Positions 51,680 through 60,077 of a stretch of 64,000 bases of DNA are shown here, in pieces. The stretch is from assembly GCF_034676705.1 (NCBI RefSeq), contig NZ_JAUCBS010000001.1, positions 7,019 to 71,018 of the forward strand. Direction: 5' to 3'. The translations under genes and the position numbers were made by a program. Origin of the DNA: Gemmobacter sp. (lineage in GTDB: Bacteria; Pseudomonadota; Alphaproteobacteria; Rhodobacterales; Rhodobacteraceae). How positions within the stretch are numbered: position 1 is the first letter of the stretch; every line of letters starts with the position of its first letter. The notes beneath the pieces are model-generated. The model ran no database searches. It was given only the letters and a program-made list of their open reading frames with translations, and was not told the DNA's origin.

Positions 51680-52996
51680 TCAGAACCAGCGGCCGATGGC
51701 GGTGACATGGACCGTGACCGCCAGCCGTGCATCCGATGCCCCGCGCACCGACAGGATGGCATCGGTGGTGCCCGGCGTGCCGTCGAGGACGGCCCCGCAC
51801 AGGACGCTGGCCACCGGCAGGGCCAGCACGCGGCGGGCGGTGGTATCGGCAAAGGCGGCAGGAAAGGTCCAGACGGTGCCCGCGGCGGCCGATGTCACCG
51901 GCGCATGGGTGCAGATCTGCGTGCCGTCGGCCCAGCGGGTGTAGCGCCCGTTGGCATTGCTGCCGGTTTCCACCAGCGCCCCCGTGGGCAGGCCGCCCGT
52001 CTGGCTGACCGACCCCAGCACCGAGCCCTGGTCATACATCAGCCGCCAGGACGACCATTGCGGCGTGCTGGCGCCGCGATAGTTGCGCCGCCAGCGCCGG
52101 GGCGACAGCACCTCGGCATATTCCTGCTGGAGGCTGTCGGCGGCATAGCGGGTGACCAGCAGGGAGGCAAAGCCGTTGGCCCCGGCCGGAAAGGTGCCGC
52201 CGGTGCCGGTCGGGGTGACGCGGTGGAGCCCGGCGGGCGTGTCGGTGGCATCCAGGCTGGCCAGGAGCGGCGCATTGCCGCTGATGCCCAGGCCGAAATC
52301 CCCCACCTTCATCAGCCGTCCGGGCGTTGCATCGGTGGCCGACTGGGTGATCGCGCTGCCGCCTGCCAGACCGGTGGCCGGCGCCAGGCTGAGCGCGGTG
52401 GTCCAGCTGCTGCCATCGGCGCTGACCTTGACCGAAAAGACATCCGATCCGGCAGTGCCCAGTTCGGCCCGCCCCGCCCAGCCGGTCTGGAACAGCAGGC
52501 TGGCGGTATCGGCAGCGGCGGCCTTGTTGATCTTCATCTGGTGGCCGGCGCCGGCATGGCTGAACAGGCTGGCCGGGGCGGCCACCGCCAGCCGGCTGGT
52601 GGCATCGGCATCGGTGCCGACCCCCAGCCGCGGAAACCGCTGCGCCTGGTCGGCCTGGGTGATCCAGGCGGTACCGTCGAACATGGCCAGGCGGTGTTCA
52701 TCCAGCACATGGGCCTGCCAGCCGGGCAACGGGGCCAGAAAGCTCCATCCGGCCGGATCCTCGTAATAGGCGATGGCGCGGTCCTGGCCGGCCCAGGCCC
52801 CCGTCGCGCCGGGCGGCACGATATGGCGGTCCCCGGCCAGGGGAAAGGCGGGCGGGACGGCGGTGGTGCGGCTGGCCACCGCCGGCTGCACCAGAATGTC
52901 CAGCAGCCGCAGCGCCTCGTTGTGGGTGACGTGCTTTTGCGCCTGCGCCGCCTGAAGCAACGGCAGGGCCAGCACCGGCGAAAGATCGTCGGACAT
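51680..52996 (-). CDS. DUF2793-type fibre/spike-like protein
   Basis: A 438-residue protein. Its first ~90 residues (LPLLQAAQAQKHVTHNEALR, LLDILVQPAV, GDRHIVPPGATGAWAGQDRA) match what I know as the DUF2793 domain, found in tail or head fibres of rhodobacteral phages and gene-transfer agents. The rest is beta-rich and Gly/Thr-rich like phage fibres. It ends with a beta-sandwich-like segment. ATG 52996 is preceded by GAGG at 7 bases. It heads the six-gene operon down to 45283, in the middle of glycan genes. It could bind the polysaccharide, but phage structural genes are absent. Confidence 0.72.
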   Translation of the reverse strand: MSDDLSPVLALPLLQAAQAQKHVTHNEALRLLDILVQPAVASRTTAVPPAFPLAGDRHIVPPGATGAWAGQDRAIAYYEDPAGWSFLAPLPGWQAHVLDEHRLAMFDGTAWITQADQAQRFPRLGVGTDADATSRLAVAAPASLFSHAGAGHQMKINKAAAADTASLLFQTGWAGRAELGTAGSDVFSVKVSADGSSWTTALSLAPATGLAGGSAITQSATDATPGRLMKVGDFGLGISGNAPLLASLDATDTPAGLHRVTPTGTGGTFPAGANGFASLLVTRYAADSLQQEYAEVLSPRRWRRNYRGASTPQWSSWRLMYDQGSVLGSVSQTGGLPTGALVETGSNANGRYTRWADGTQICTHAPVTSAAAGTVWTFPAAFADTTARRVLALPVASVLCGAVLDGTPGTTDAILSVRGASDARLAVTVHVTAIGRWF

Positions 52997-53038
52997 CGGC
53001 ATACCTCGGGATGGGAAGGCGGCCAGCTTAGGCCGCGA

Positions 53039-53060
53039 ATGGTTAACCCGACCGTTAACA
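53039..53060. promoter_or_regulatory. Possible CtrA-type box pair upstream of the rml operon
   Basis: The divergent 160-base region between the DUF2793 gene and rmlC holds atggttaa (53039-53046), the exact reverse complement of the CtrA half-site TTAACCAT. A second ttaac follows, 12 bases from the first ttaa (the full CtrA site has 11). CtrA controls motility and surface traits in this family. This is a weak match, noted because of its position. Confidence 0.25.
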
Positions 53061-53156
53061 AGGCGTACGCCGGTTTTTCGCCGTTCCGCCGGCCTTGCGG
53101 GTTGTCTAGGCCCGGCAGTCCGGCGTAACTGTCTGGAGTTTTTCCCGGGAGGCATT

Positions 53157-53726
53157 ATGGAACGTCAGGCAACCGCATTGGCAGGGGTGGACATCCTGGT
53201 CCCGCGCCGCTTTGGCGATGCGCGGGGATGGTTTTCCGAAACCTTCAATGCCCGGACCATGACGGCCCTGGGGCTGCCGGCGGATTTCGTGCAGGACAAC
53301 CAGTCGTTTTCCGCCGCGCGGGGCACGCTGCGCGGGCTGCACTACCAGCGCCCGCCCCATGCCCAGGACAAGCTGGTGCGCTGCACCCGCGGGGCGATCC
53401 GCGATGTGGCGGTGGACATCCGCCGCGGATCGCCGACATGGGGCCGCTGGGTGGCGGTGGATCTGTCGGCGGAAAACGGCTGGCAGCTGCTGGTGCCCAA
53501 GGGGTTCCTGCACGGCTTCGTCACCCTGACCGACGATTGCGAGGTGCAGTACAAATGCACCGATTTCTACGCCCCCGACTGCGACGGGGCCGTGCGCTGG
53601 GACGATCCCGACCTGGCCATCGACTGGGCCCTGGGCGACCTGGCCCCCACGCTGTCGGCCAAGGATATCGCCGCCCCGCTGCTGCGCGATTTCGACACGC
53701 CCTTCGTCTGGGACGGTGCCGCATGA
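53157..53726 (+). CDS. rmlC: dTDP-4-dehydrorhamnose 3,5-epimerase
   Basis: A 189-residue cupin enzyme, third step of dTDP-L-rhamnose synthesis. RGLHYQRPPHAQDKLVRCTR (His62 is the catalytic base), AIRDVAVDIRRGSPTWGRW, LVPKGFLHGFVTL and VQYKCTDFYAP are the family signatures. Length is normal. The ATG at 53157 follows GGGAGG closely. It is the first gene of rmlC-rmlB(-MT)-rmlD-rmlA, with a 4-base overlap into rmlB. The 160 bases upstream hold the operon promoter and possible CtrA half-sites. Confidence 0.95.
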   Translation: MERQATALAGVDILVPRRFGDARGWFSETFNARTMTALGLPADFVQDNQSFSAARGTLRGLHYQRPPHAQDKLVRCTRGAIRDVAVDIRRGSPTWGRWVAVDLSAENGWQLLVPKGFLHGFVTLTDDCEVQYKCTDFYAPDCDGAVRWDDPDLAIDWALGDLAPTLSAKDIAAPLLRDFDTPFVWDGAA

Positions 53727-55642
53727 AAATCCTGGTCACCGGCGGCGCCGGCTTCATCGGATCCGCCGTGGTACGGCTGGCCATCGCGCGCGGGCACCGG
53801 GTGGTCAACCTGGATGCGCTGACCTATGCCGCCTGCCTGGACAATGTGGCGCCCGTGGCCGGCAGCCCGAACTATGCCTTTGAACATGCCGATATCCGCG
53901 ACCGGGCCGCGCTGGAGCGGGTGTTCGCCGCGCATGATCCCGATGCGGTGATGCATCTGGCGGCGGAATCCCATGTCGACCGCTCGATCGACGGGCCGGG
54001 CGATTTCGTGGATACCAACATCACCGGCACCTACAACCTGCTCGAGGCCGCCCGCGCCCACTGGACGCGCAAGGGCAAGCCTGCGGGGTTCCGCTTTCAC
54101 CATATCTCGACCGACGAGGTGTTCGGATCGCTGCCCCCCGATCCGGCGGTGAAGTTCACCGAAGACACGGCCTATGACCCGCGCAGTCCCTATTCGGCCT
54201 CCAAGGCGGCCTCGGACCATCTGGTGCGCGCCTGGGCCGAGACCTATGGCCTGCCGGTGGTGCTGACCAACTGTTCCAACAACTACGGCCCCTATCATTT
54301 CCCCGAAAAGCTGGTGCCGGTGATCATCCTGAACGCGCTGGCCGGGAAACCCCTGCCGATCTATGGCGATGGCCAGAACATCCGCGACTGGCTTTTTGTC
54401 GAGGATCACGCCGATGCGCTGCTGCTGGTGCTGGAAAAGGGCACGGTCGGGCGCAGCTACAACATCGGCGGCGAGAACGAGCGCACCAACCTGGACCTGG
54501 TGCGCACGCTCTGCGCCATCCTGGATGCCAAGCGGCCCAGGGCCGCGGGCAGCTATGCCGACCAGATCACCTTCGTCGCCGACCGCCCGGGCCATGATGC
54601 CCGCTATGCCATCGACCCGACCCGCATCCGGGCCGAACTGGGCTGGCGCCCCTCGGTGACGGTGGAACAGGGGCTGGAACGCACCGTGCAATGGTATCTC
54701 GACAACCCGGCCTGGTGGCAGGCGCTGCAAGGCCGCCAGGGGGTGGGCGTGCGGCTGGGGCAGGGGGCGCCTGTCCCTGCGCAGGCGCAGGCACCTGCCA
54801 GCCAGACCCCGCCGCCTCCTGCTGAAATCGCGGTAACCCTTGCACCACCGAAAGAGCGTTATACCTTCGATGGCGAACGGGCATCGCCTTGGGTCCGCGC
54901 CCCGATCTGGGCAGAGCATCTGCACCGTTATCTCAGCGTCCTGCATCTTGCGGGGGGGCGGCGCGTTCTGGATATCGCATCGGGCGAAGGCTACGGATCG
55001 GCGCTGCTGCATCGTAATGCGCCTGGCTGCCGGGTCGTCGGCGTCGATGTGGACCCTGGCGTCGTGGCGCGCGCAAACCGTATCTATGCGGCGGAAAGCC
55101 TGACATATGTTGCGGCCAGCATCACCGAACCGCTGCCGTTCGAATCCGGCAGCTTCGATCTGATCACCTGCTTTGAAACCATCGAGCATGTGGGCGAACA
55201 AGAAGCGGCCCTGCGCGAATTGCGGCGTGTTCTGGCACCGGGGGGGATTCTTGCAATCTCTACCCCGGATGCGGATCATCCGGTCAACCGCAACAAGACC
55301 AATCCGTTCCACGTGCGCGAGCTTGACCTGCAACAGTTCCGGGATCTGCTGTCCGGGCAGTTTGCACATGTCCGCATGGCGTTCCAGCGGAGCGTGACGG
55401 GATCCGCGATCATGTCCGACAATCCCGGCATGGCCACCGATCATGTATTCTGGCGGCGGGATGGTTTCACGACCTACCGCGGATCGGTCGCCCTGCCTGA
55501 ACCCGTCTATTTCATGGCCCTTGCGTCGGACCGCCCGCTCGAGGCTCTGCCCCAGGGCGTCCTGAATGACGGTGTGCTTGCAGGGCTGATCAATGAAGCC
55601 ATCCAGCGGGAAGGTTTCGACTTTCCCAAGAAACAGGAATGA
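53723..55642 (+). CDS. rmlB: dTDP-glucose 4,6-dehydratase fused to a SAM-dependent methyltransferase
   Basis: A single 639-residue open frame. Residues 1-~347 are a complete RmlB: NAD motif GGAGFIG (7-13), active-site TDE at 130-132, YSASK with Tyr157 and Lys161, and a normal end (WWQALQGRQGVGVRLGQG). A Pro/Ala linker (~349-377) leads to a class I methyltransferase (~378-600) with VLDIASGEGYG (415-425), VDVD (441-444), CFETIEHV and PGGILAISTPDADHP. Standalone RmlB is ~350 residues and ends where the linker begins, so the fusion looks real. The methyltransferase half has lower GC and different codon use, suggesting it was added by transfer. It overlaps rmlC by 4 bases; rmlD follows after 10. 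The methyltransferase substrate is unknown; a deoxysugar or rhamnose residue is a guess. Confidence 0.9.
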   Translation: MKILVTGGAGFIGSAVVRLAIARGHRVVNLDALTYAACLDNVAPVAGSPNYAFEHADIRDRAALERVFAAHDPDAVMHLAAESHVDRSIDGPGDFVDTNITGTYNLLEAARAHWTRKGKPAGFRFHHISTDEVFGSLPPDPAVKFTEDTAYDPRSPYSASKAASDHLVRAWAETYGLPVVLTNCSNNYGPYHFPEKLVPVIILNALAGKPLPIYGDGQNIRDWLFVEDHADALLLVLEKGTVGRSYNIGGENERTNLDLVRTLCAILDAKRPRAAGSYADQITFVADRPGHDARYAIDPTRIRAELGWRPSVTVEQGLERTVQWYLDNPAWWQALQGRQGVGVRLGQGAPVPAQAQAPASQTPPPPAEIAVTLAPPKERYTFDGERASPWVRAPIWAEHLHRYLSVLHLAGGRRVLDIASGEGYGSALLHRNAPGCRVVGVDVDPGVVARANRIYAAESLTYVAASITEPLPFESGSFDLITCFETIEHVGEQEAALRELRRVLAPGGILAISTPDADHPVNRNKTNPFHVRELDLQQFRDLLSGQFAHVRMAFQRSVTGSAIMSDNPGMATDHVFWRRDGFTTYRGSVALPEPVYFMALASDRPLEALPQGVLNDGVLAGLINEAIQREGFDFPKKQE

Positions 55643-55652
55643 TGACCGCCCC

Positions 55653-56507
55653 ATGACCCTGCTGATCTTCGGCCGTACCGGACAGGTGGCAACCGAACTG
55701 GCCCGCATCGCGCCCGCCGGGGCGGTGTTTCTGGGGCGGGATCAGGCCGATCTGGCGGATCCGGCCGCCTGCGCGGCGGCGATCCGGGCGCACCGGCCGG
55801 CGGCGGTGATCAATGCCGCCGCCTGGACGGCCGTCGACAAGGCCGAAACCGCAGAGGCCGCGGCCACCGTGGTCAACGGCGATGCGCCGGGCGCCATGGC
55901 GCGGGAATGCGCGGCGCTGGGGGTGCCGCTGGTTCATATCTCGACCGATTACGTCTTTGACGGGGCAGGCACCGCGCCCTTTGCCCCCGGCCACCCGACC
56001 GCCCCGCTGGGCGCCTATGGCCGGTCCAAGCTGGCCGGCGAACAGGCGGTGCGCGCGGCCGGCGGGGCGCATGTGATCCTGCGCACCAGCTGGGTGTTTT
56101 CGGCGCATGGCAGCAATTTCCTGAAAACCATGCTGCGGCTGGGGGCCACGCGCGAGACCCTGACCGTGGTGGCCGACCAGATCGGCGGCCCGACCCCGGC
56201 CCGGGCCATTGCCGGGGCCTGCCTGACCATTGCCAATCACCTGACCGCCCACCCGCAAGATGGCGGCACCCATCACTTCGCCGGCGCCCCCGATGTGTCC
56301 TGGGCCGATTTCGCGCGCGAGATCATGGCGCAGGCCGGGCTGGCCTGCACCATCGCCGACATTCCGTCCAGCGCCTATCCCACGCCGGCGCGCCGCCCGG
56401 CCAACAGCCGGCTGGACTGCACGGGCCTGGCCGCCTTTGGTCTGGCACGTCCCGACTGGCGTGCCGCCGTCCATACCGCATTGCACGACCTGGGAGCCAT
56501 TCCATGA
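55653..56507 (+). CDS. rmlD: dTDP-4-dehydrorhamnose reductase
   Basis: A 284-residue SDR-type reductase, last step to dTDP-L-rhamnose. LLIFGRTGQVATELAR (3-18) binds the cofactor (G-x-x-G-Q-V). VINAAAWTAVDKAE, HISTDYVFDG and PLGAYGRSKLAGEQAV (Tyr and Lys of the active site) are diagnostic, as are ILRTSWVFSAHGSNF and RRPANSRLD. The ATG at 55653 places the fold at residue 3. It overlaps rmlA by 4 bases (ATGA). Confidence 0.95.
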   Translation: MTLLIFGRTGQVATELARIAPAGAVFLGRDQADLADPAACAAAIRAHRPAAVINAAAWTAVDKAETAEAAATVVNGDAPGAMARECAALGVPLVHISTDYVFDGAGTAPFAPGHPTAPLGAYGRSKLAGEQAVRAAGGAHVILRTSWVFSAHGSNFLKTMLRLGATRETLTVVADQIGGPTPARAIAGACLTIANHLTAHPQDGGTHHFAGAPDVSWADFAREIMAQAGLACTIADIPSSAYPTPARRPANSRLDCTGLAAFGLARPDWRAAVHTALHDLGAIP

Positions 56508-57382
56508 CCACCCAACGCAAGGGCATCATCCTGGCCGGCGGGTCCGGCACACGGCTGTATCCGATCACCATCGGGGTGTCGAAGCAGCTGCTGCCGGTCT
56601 ACGACAAGCCGATGATCTATTTCCCGCTGTCGGTCCTGATGCTGGCCGGCATCCGCGAGATCGCCATCATCACCACGCCGCAGGACCAGGACCAGTTCCA
56701 GCGCACGCTGGGCGACGGATCGCAATGGGGCCTGACGCTGAGCTGGATCGTGCAGCCCAGCCCCGACGGCCTGGCCCAGGCCTATCTGCTGGCCGAGGAT
56801 TTCCTGGCCGGCAGCCCCAGCGCGATGGTGCTGGGCGACAACATCTTCTTCGGCCACGGGCTGACCGCGCTCCTGGCCGAGGCCACGGCGCAGCCTGCCG
56901 GCGCCACCGTCTTCGGCTATCGCGTCTCGGACCCCGAGCGCTATGGCGTGGTGGCCTTCGATGCCGAAGGCCGGGTCGAAAGCATCGTGGAAAAGCCCGC
57001 GAAACCCCTGTCCAACCATGCGGTGACCGGGCTTTACTTCATGGATGGCACGGCGCCCGCCAAGGCGCGGGCCGTGCGCCCCTCGGCGCGGGGCGAGCTG
57101 GAAATCACCACGCTGCTGGAAATGTACCTGGCCGAAGGCACCCTCACGGTGCAGAAGATGGGCCGCGGCTATGCCTGGTTCGATACCGGCACCCATGGCA
57201 GCCTGCTGGACGCCGGCAATTTCGTGCGCACGCTGGAACTGCGCCAGGGCCAGCAGGTAGGCAGCCCCGACGAAATCGCGTATGATCAGGGCTGGATCGA
57301 CCGCGCCGCCCTGCGGGCCCGGGCCCGGCTGTTCGGCAAGAACGATTATGGCGCCTATCTGGCCCGGCTGGCCGACGGGTGA
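56504..57382 (+). CDS. rmlA: Glucose-1-phosphate thymidylyltransferase
   Basis: A 292-residue enzyme, first step to dTDP-rhamnose. GIILAGGSGTRLYPITIGVS (7-26) is the nucleotide-binding signature. KQLLPVYDKPMIYFPLSVLM, AMVLGDNIFFG and YAWFDTGTHGSLLDAGNFV are family motifs, and length matches. It is the last rml gene; 108 bases separate it from the next sulfotransferase-like gene, including a GC-rich inverted repeat (about 57402-57447) that might act as a weak terminator. Confidence 0.96.
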   Translation: MTTQRKGIILAGGSGTRLYPITIGVSKQLLPVYDKPMIYFPLSVLMLAGIREIAIITTPQDQDQFQRTLGDGSQWGLTLSWIVQPSPDGLAQAYLLAEDFLAGSPSAMVLGDNIFFGHGLTALLAEATAQPAGATVFGYRVSDPERYGVVAFDAEGRVESIVEKPAKPLSNHAVTGLYFMDGTAPAKARAVRPSARGELEITTLLEMYLAEGTLTVQKMGRGYAWFDTGTHGSLLDAGNFVRTLELRQGQQVGSPDEIAYDQGWIDRAALRARARLFGKNDYGAYLARLADG

Positions 57383-57490
57383 CGACAGCTTGACAACCGC
57401 CTGCCCGCCCCGCGATATCGCAAGACTGCCTGCAAGGCGGGCGGGCAAGGCGCCAGGCGCCAGGACACGGGACGGAACGGGAAGCAGGCC

Positions 57491-58186
57491 TTGATCATCA
57501 ACCACACCCACAGGTTCGTCTTCATCCACATTCCCAAGGCCGCCGGAACCACTGTCACCCGCGCCCTGTCGGATCTGACGCGCTACTGCGACCAGGAGAT
57601 CGGCGGCTCTGGCCTGGGCGAGGCCGCGCAGGCCTATTACATGCAGCGTTTCGGCCTGCGCAAACATTCGCGCGCCGAGGATGTGATGAAGGTGATGGGG
57701 CGCGACAGCTACATGTCGTATTTCCGCTTTGCCTTCGTGCGCAATCCCTACACCCGCCTGGCCTCGGCCTATCACTTCCTCAAGGCATGGGACGGCCTGC
57801 CGGAACGCTTCCGGGCACAGCTCGACCCCCTGCCCGACCTTGAAAGCTTTCTCGATTCCGACCTGTGGACCAGCGCCAATCCCGGACGCGGACCGGATGC
57901 GATCTTCCAGCCGCAGGCGCGCTGGCTGTTCAGCCAGGGTGACACCCCCGAGCTTCTGGTGGATTTCGTCGGCAAGACCGAGAACCTGCGCGACGATCTG
58001 GGGGCGATCCTGGCCCGCATCGGCGCCCCGCCCCCTGCCCCGGGCGAGGCGCCCCGCGCCAACAAAAGCCCCGACTACAGCCTGCCAGAGGTCTGGAAAC
58101 CCGAGGTGGTGGCACGTATCCAGCAGGAATACCGGCGCGATTTCAAGATGTTCGGATATTCCGAAGACCCGCCATCCCAATCCTGA
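57491..58186 (+). CDS. Sulfotransferase family 2 protein
   Basis: A 231-residue Sulfotransfer_2 enzyme. FVFIHIPKAAGTTVTRALSD (~9-28) is the PAPS loop with the conserved Lys-Ala-Ala-Gly-Thr. FRFAFVRNPYTRLASAYHFL (~78-97) is the 3'-phosphate motif RNPYxRLxSxY. VGKTENLRDDL is also typical, making this the most canonical sulfotransferase in the window. It starts with TTG at 57491 after a GGAA/AGCAGG stretch. The next gene follows after 23 bases on the same strand. Confidence 0.88.
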   Translation: MIINHTHRFVFIHIPKAAGTTVTRALSDLTRYCDQEIGGSGLGEAAQAYYMQRFGLRKHSRAEDVMKVMGRDSYMSYFRFAFVRNPYTRLASAYHFLKAWDGLPERFRAQLDPLPDLESFLDSDLWTSANPGRGPDAIFQPQARWLFSQGDTPELLVDFVGKTENLRDDLGAILARIGAPPPAPGEAPRANKSPDYSLPEVWKPEVVARIQQEYRRDFKMFGYSEDPPSQS

Positions 58187-58209
58187 TCTCTGATTTGGAG
58201 ATAGACCAG

Positions 58210-59253
58210 ATGACTGCCTCTCCGTCTGTTATCCTGCATATTGGCCCCCACAAGACCGGCACGACCTATATTCAGAAGAACCTGCTGAACAACCGCGCTG
58301 CGCTGGCCCGGGCCGGCATTGATTACCCCGAGGCCTTTTGCGAAAATCCGGGGCATCATGCGCTGCGGCGCGAACTGGATACCGCGCCCGAAGCCGCGAC
58401 AGCCACCTTGTCCGGTCTGGCTGCCAGGTTGCAGGATACCCGCCGAACCGCGATCCTCAGTTCCGAAACGCTTTCGCTGTTGCCCGAAACGCAGATGGCA
58501 GCCCTGCGCGCGGCATTGGCGCCGGTGCCGGTACAGGTCGTCATCTATCTGCGCAGCCGCGGTCCGGTGATCTGGTCGCAATGGCAAGAACACATCAAGC
58601 ATGGCGATACCCGGAGTTTCCCCGACTACGTCGCCGACCTGATGCTGCACACTCCCGATGCAAACATGCTCGACCCTTTGGGACTGGCTGTGCGCAGCCT
58701 GCGCATGATCGGCACAGTTTCGCTGGTGGATTATGACGGCTGCGTTGCCGAAGGCCGCGACCTGCTGGATCCGATCATGCAGATGGCTGCCGGAGGGCCG
58801 GTAGACCTGCCCGAACTCAATACGCTTCCGGTCAACAGGCGCATGCCGCAGGAGCGCGTTGAGACCCTGCGCATGCTCAATCTTGTCAGCATGCGCCGAA
58901 CGAAACGCCAGCCGGGGAAGCGTGTCCGCATGTCATTCCTGGCGGCGTTGCGCGACCGCCCCGACGAGGTCAGGGCGATCGAGGCCGAGATCGCCAAGAT
59001 GATGCGGCCGCACATGCGCGAGCTGCGGCTCGACATGCTGGATCAGTATTGCGCAAACCGGGACCGTGAACATACCGCCACGCTGGAAGCTGCCGGGGTG
59101 ACAGTGCCGCCGTTCGGGGCGCGCCGGTCCGATGACACAACAGCACAGCCCGGCTTTGCCTATCTGCCGGATTCAGAGGTGCTTTTCTCCAGCATGCCAC
59201 CCTTGCTGCGCAATCTGCATGATCTGGTGACGGCCGGCGCGGAAGCCGCCTGA
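58210..59253 (+). CDS. Sulfotransferase-like protein
   Basis: A 347-residue protein. SVILHIGPHKTGTTYIQKNL (~6-25) is the PAPS-loop type also seen at 31350 and 45283. VQVVIYLRSRGPVIWSQWQE (~108-127) is the probable 3'-phosphate-binding segment. The rest is helical, with no membrane span. The ATG at 58210 is chosen, with TTGGAG 10-15 bases upstream; an in-frame TTG at 58195 is possible. Base composition is lower in GC than the rml genes. It ends at the base before the convergent gene's stop. Confidence 0.75.
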   Translation: MTASPSVILHIGPHKTGTTYIQKNLLNNRAALARAGIDYPEAFCENPGHHALRRELDTAPEAATATLSGLAARLQDTRRTAILSSETLSLLPETQMAALRAALAPVPVQVVIYLRSRGPVIWSQWQEHIKHGDTRSFPDYVADLMLHTPDANMLDPLGLAVRSLRMIGTVSLVDYDGCVAEGRDLLDPIMQMAAGGPVDLPELNTLPVNRRMPQERVETLRMLNLVSMRRTKRQPGKRVRMSFLAALRDRPDEVRAIEAEIAKMMRPHMRELRLDMLDQYCANRDREHTATLEAAGVTVPPFGARRSDDTTAQPGFAYLPDSEVLFSSMPPLLRNLHDLVTAGAEAA

Positions 59254-60072
59254 TCAGGCGGCCGATCCGGTCTGCCGGGCGGTCAGGTGGTCGAGCTTGC
59301 CCAGTTGCGATACCAGGGCGCGCCAGGGCGCAAAATTTGCTTTCAGCATGATCTCCATGAGGTCTGCCTGGCCGAGATTGCGCGTACGCCCTGCTTCCAG
59401 CGTGGCTGCCTTTGTGACGACGGTCTGTGCCCGCCGGGCATCCCCCTTGTCCGCATCCAGCCCCAGCTGTTCCAACAGGCCGGTCAGGGCCGCCGGATTG
59501 GAAAAGATGTCCTCATAAAGAACCGGAATGATCTGGTTCTTGTAAGCCGAGGAGGCATAGGCACGCAGGGCGGCATTCCACTGCGACACCGCCTGGGTGA
59601 CATTCCGGTTCCAGTCCACATCATCTGCATCCTGCCGTCGCGCCTCCCAGGAGGCGGCAACGTCAAAGACATTGCGAAAGATCATGACGACGCGCATCTC
59701 GGGGCCGAATGCCTTGAACAGCTGGGGGAAGGCACTGTAAAGTCCGGGGATCTTGTCCCCGACATACCGCGCCTGCGGCAGGCGGGTCTCGAGATCAACA
59801 AACGTCTCGGGGGCAAAGTCCGTGCTTTTGTAGAATGTATCGCCCGGTTCGATTCTGGACAGGCGTTCATATTCGAAAAGGTCAGGCGACAGGCTGAAAG
59901 CCTTGGGCCGCGTCCGGTGGATGTAGCGTTCCACCCCCAGCACGACCTGCCGATGCTGGGCCAGAAAGCGCCCCAGCGCCGTGGTGCCCGAACGGGCACA
60001 GCCGACCACGAACAGGTAGCCCGGTTTCCCGGGCTCCGAGATGTCTTGCACGTCTGAACTCTCTACCACCAC
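59254..60072 (-). CDS. Sulfotransferase family protein
   Basis: A 272-residue protein. LFVVGCARSGTTALGRFLAQ (~20-39) is a typical PAPS 5'-phosphosulfate loop. MRVVMIFRNVFDVAASWEAR (~125-144) is the 3'-phosphate region (RNxxDVxxSW), and IIPVLYEDIFSNPAALTGLL is the usual downstream segment. GTG 60072 follows GAGG at good spacing; a second GTG is next to it. It starts 5 bases after the stop of the 1301-residue glycosyltransferase gene, so the two form an operon, linking sulfation to that enzyme's glycan. Lower GC than its neighbour. Confidence 0.85.
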   Translation of the reverse strand: MVVESSDVQDISEPGKPGYLFVVGCARSGTTALGRFLAQHRQVVLGVERYIHRTRPKAFSLSPDLFEYERLSRIEPGDTFYKSTDFAPETFVDLETRLPQARYVGDKIPGLYSAFPQLFKAFGPEMRVVMIFRNVFDVAASWEARRQDADDVDWNRNVTQAVSQWNAALRAYASSAYKNQIIPVLYEDIFSNPAALTGLLEQLGLDADKGDARRAQTVVTKAATLEAGRTRNLGQADLMEIMLKANFAPWRALVSQLGKLDHLTARQTGSAA

Positions 60073-60077
60073 TTACC

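Noticed and set aside
57402..57447. Strong terminator after rmlA
   Set aside because: The inverted repeat tgcccgcc/ggcgggca has a ~30-base loop and no T-run, so it is too weak to list as a terminator.
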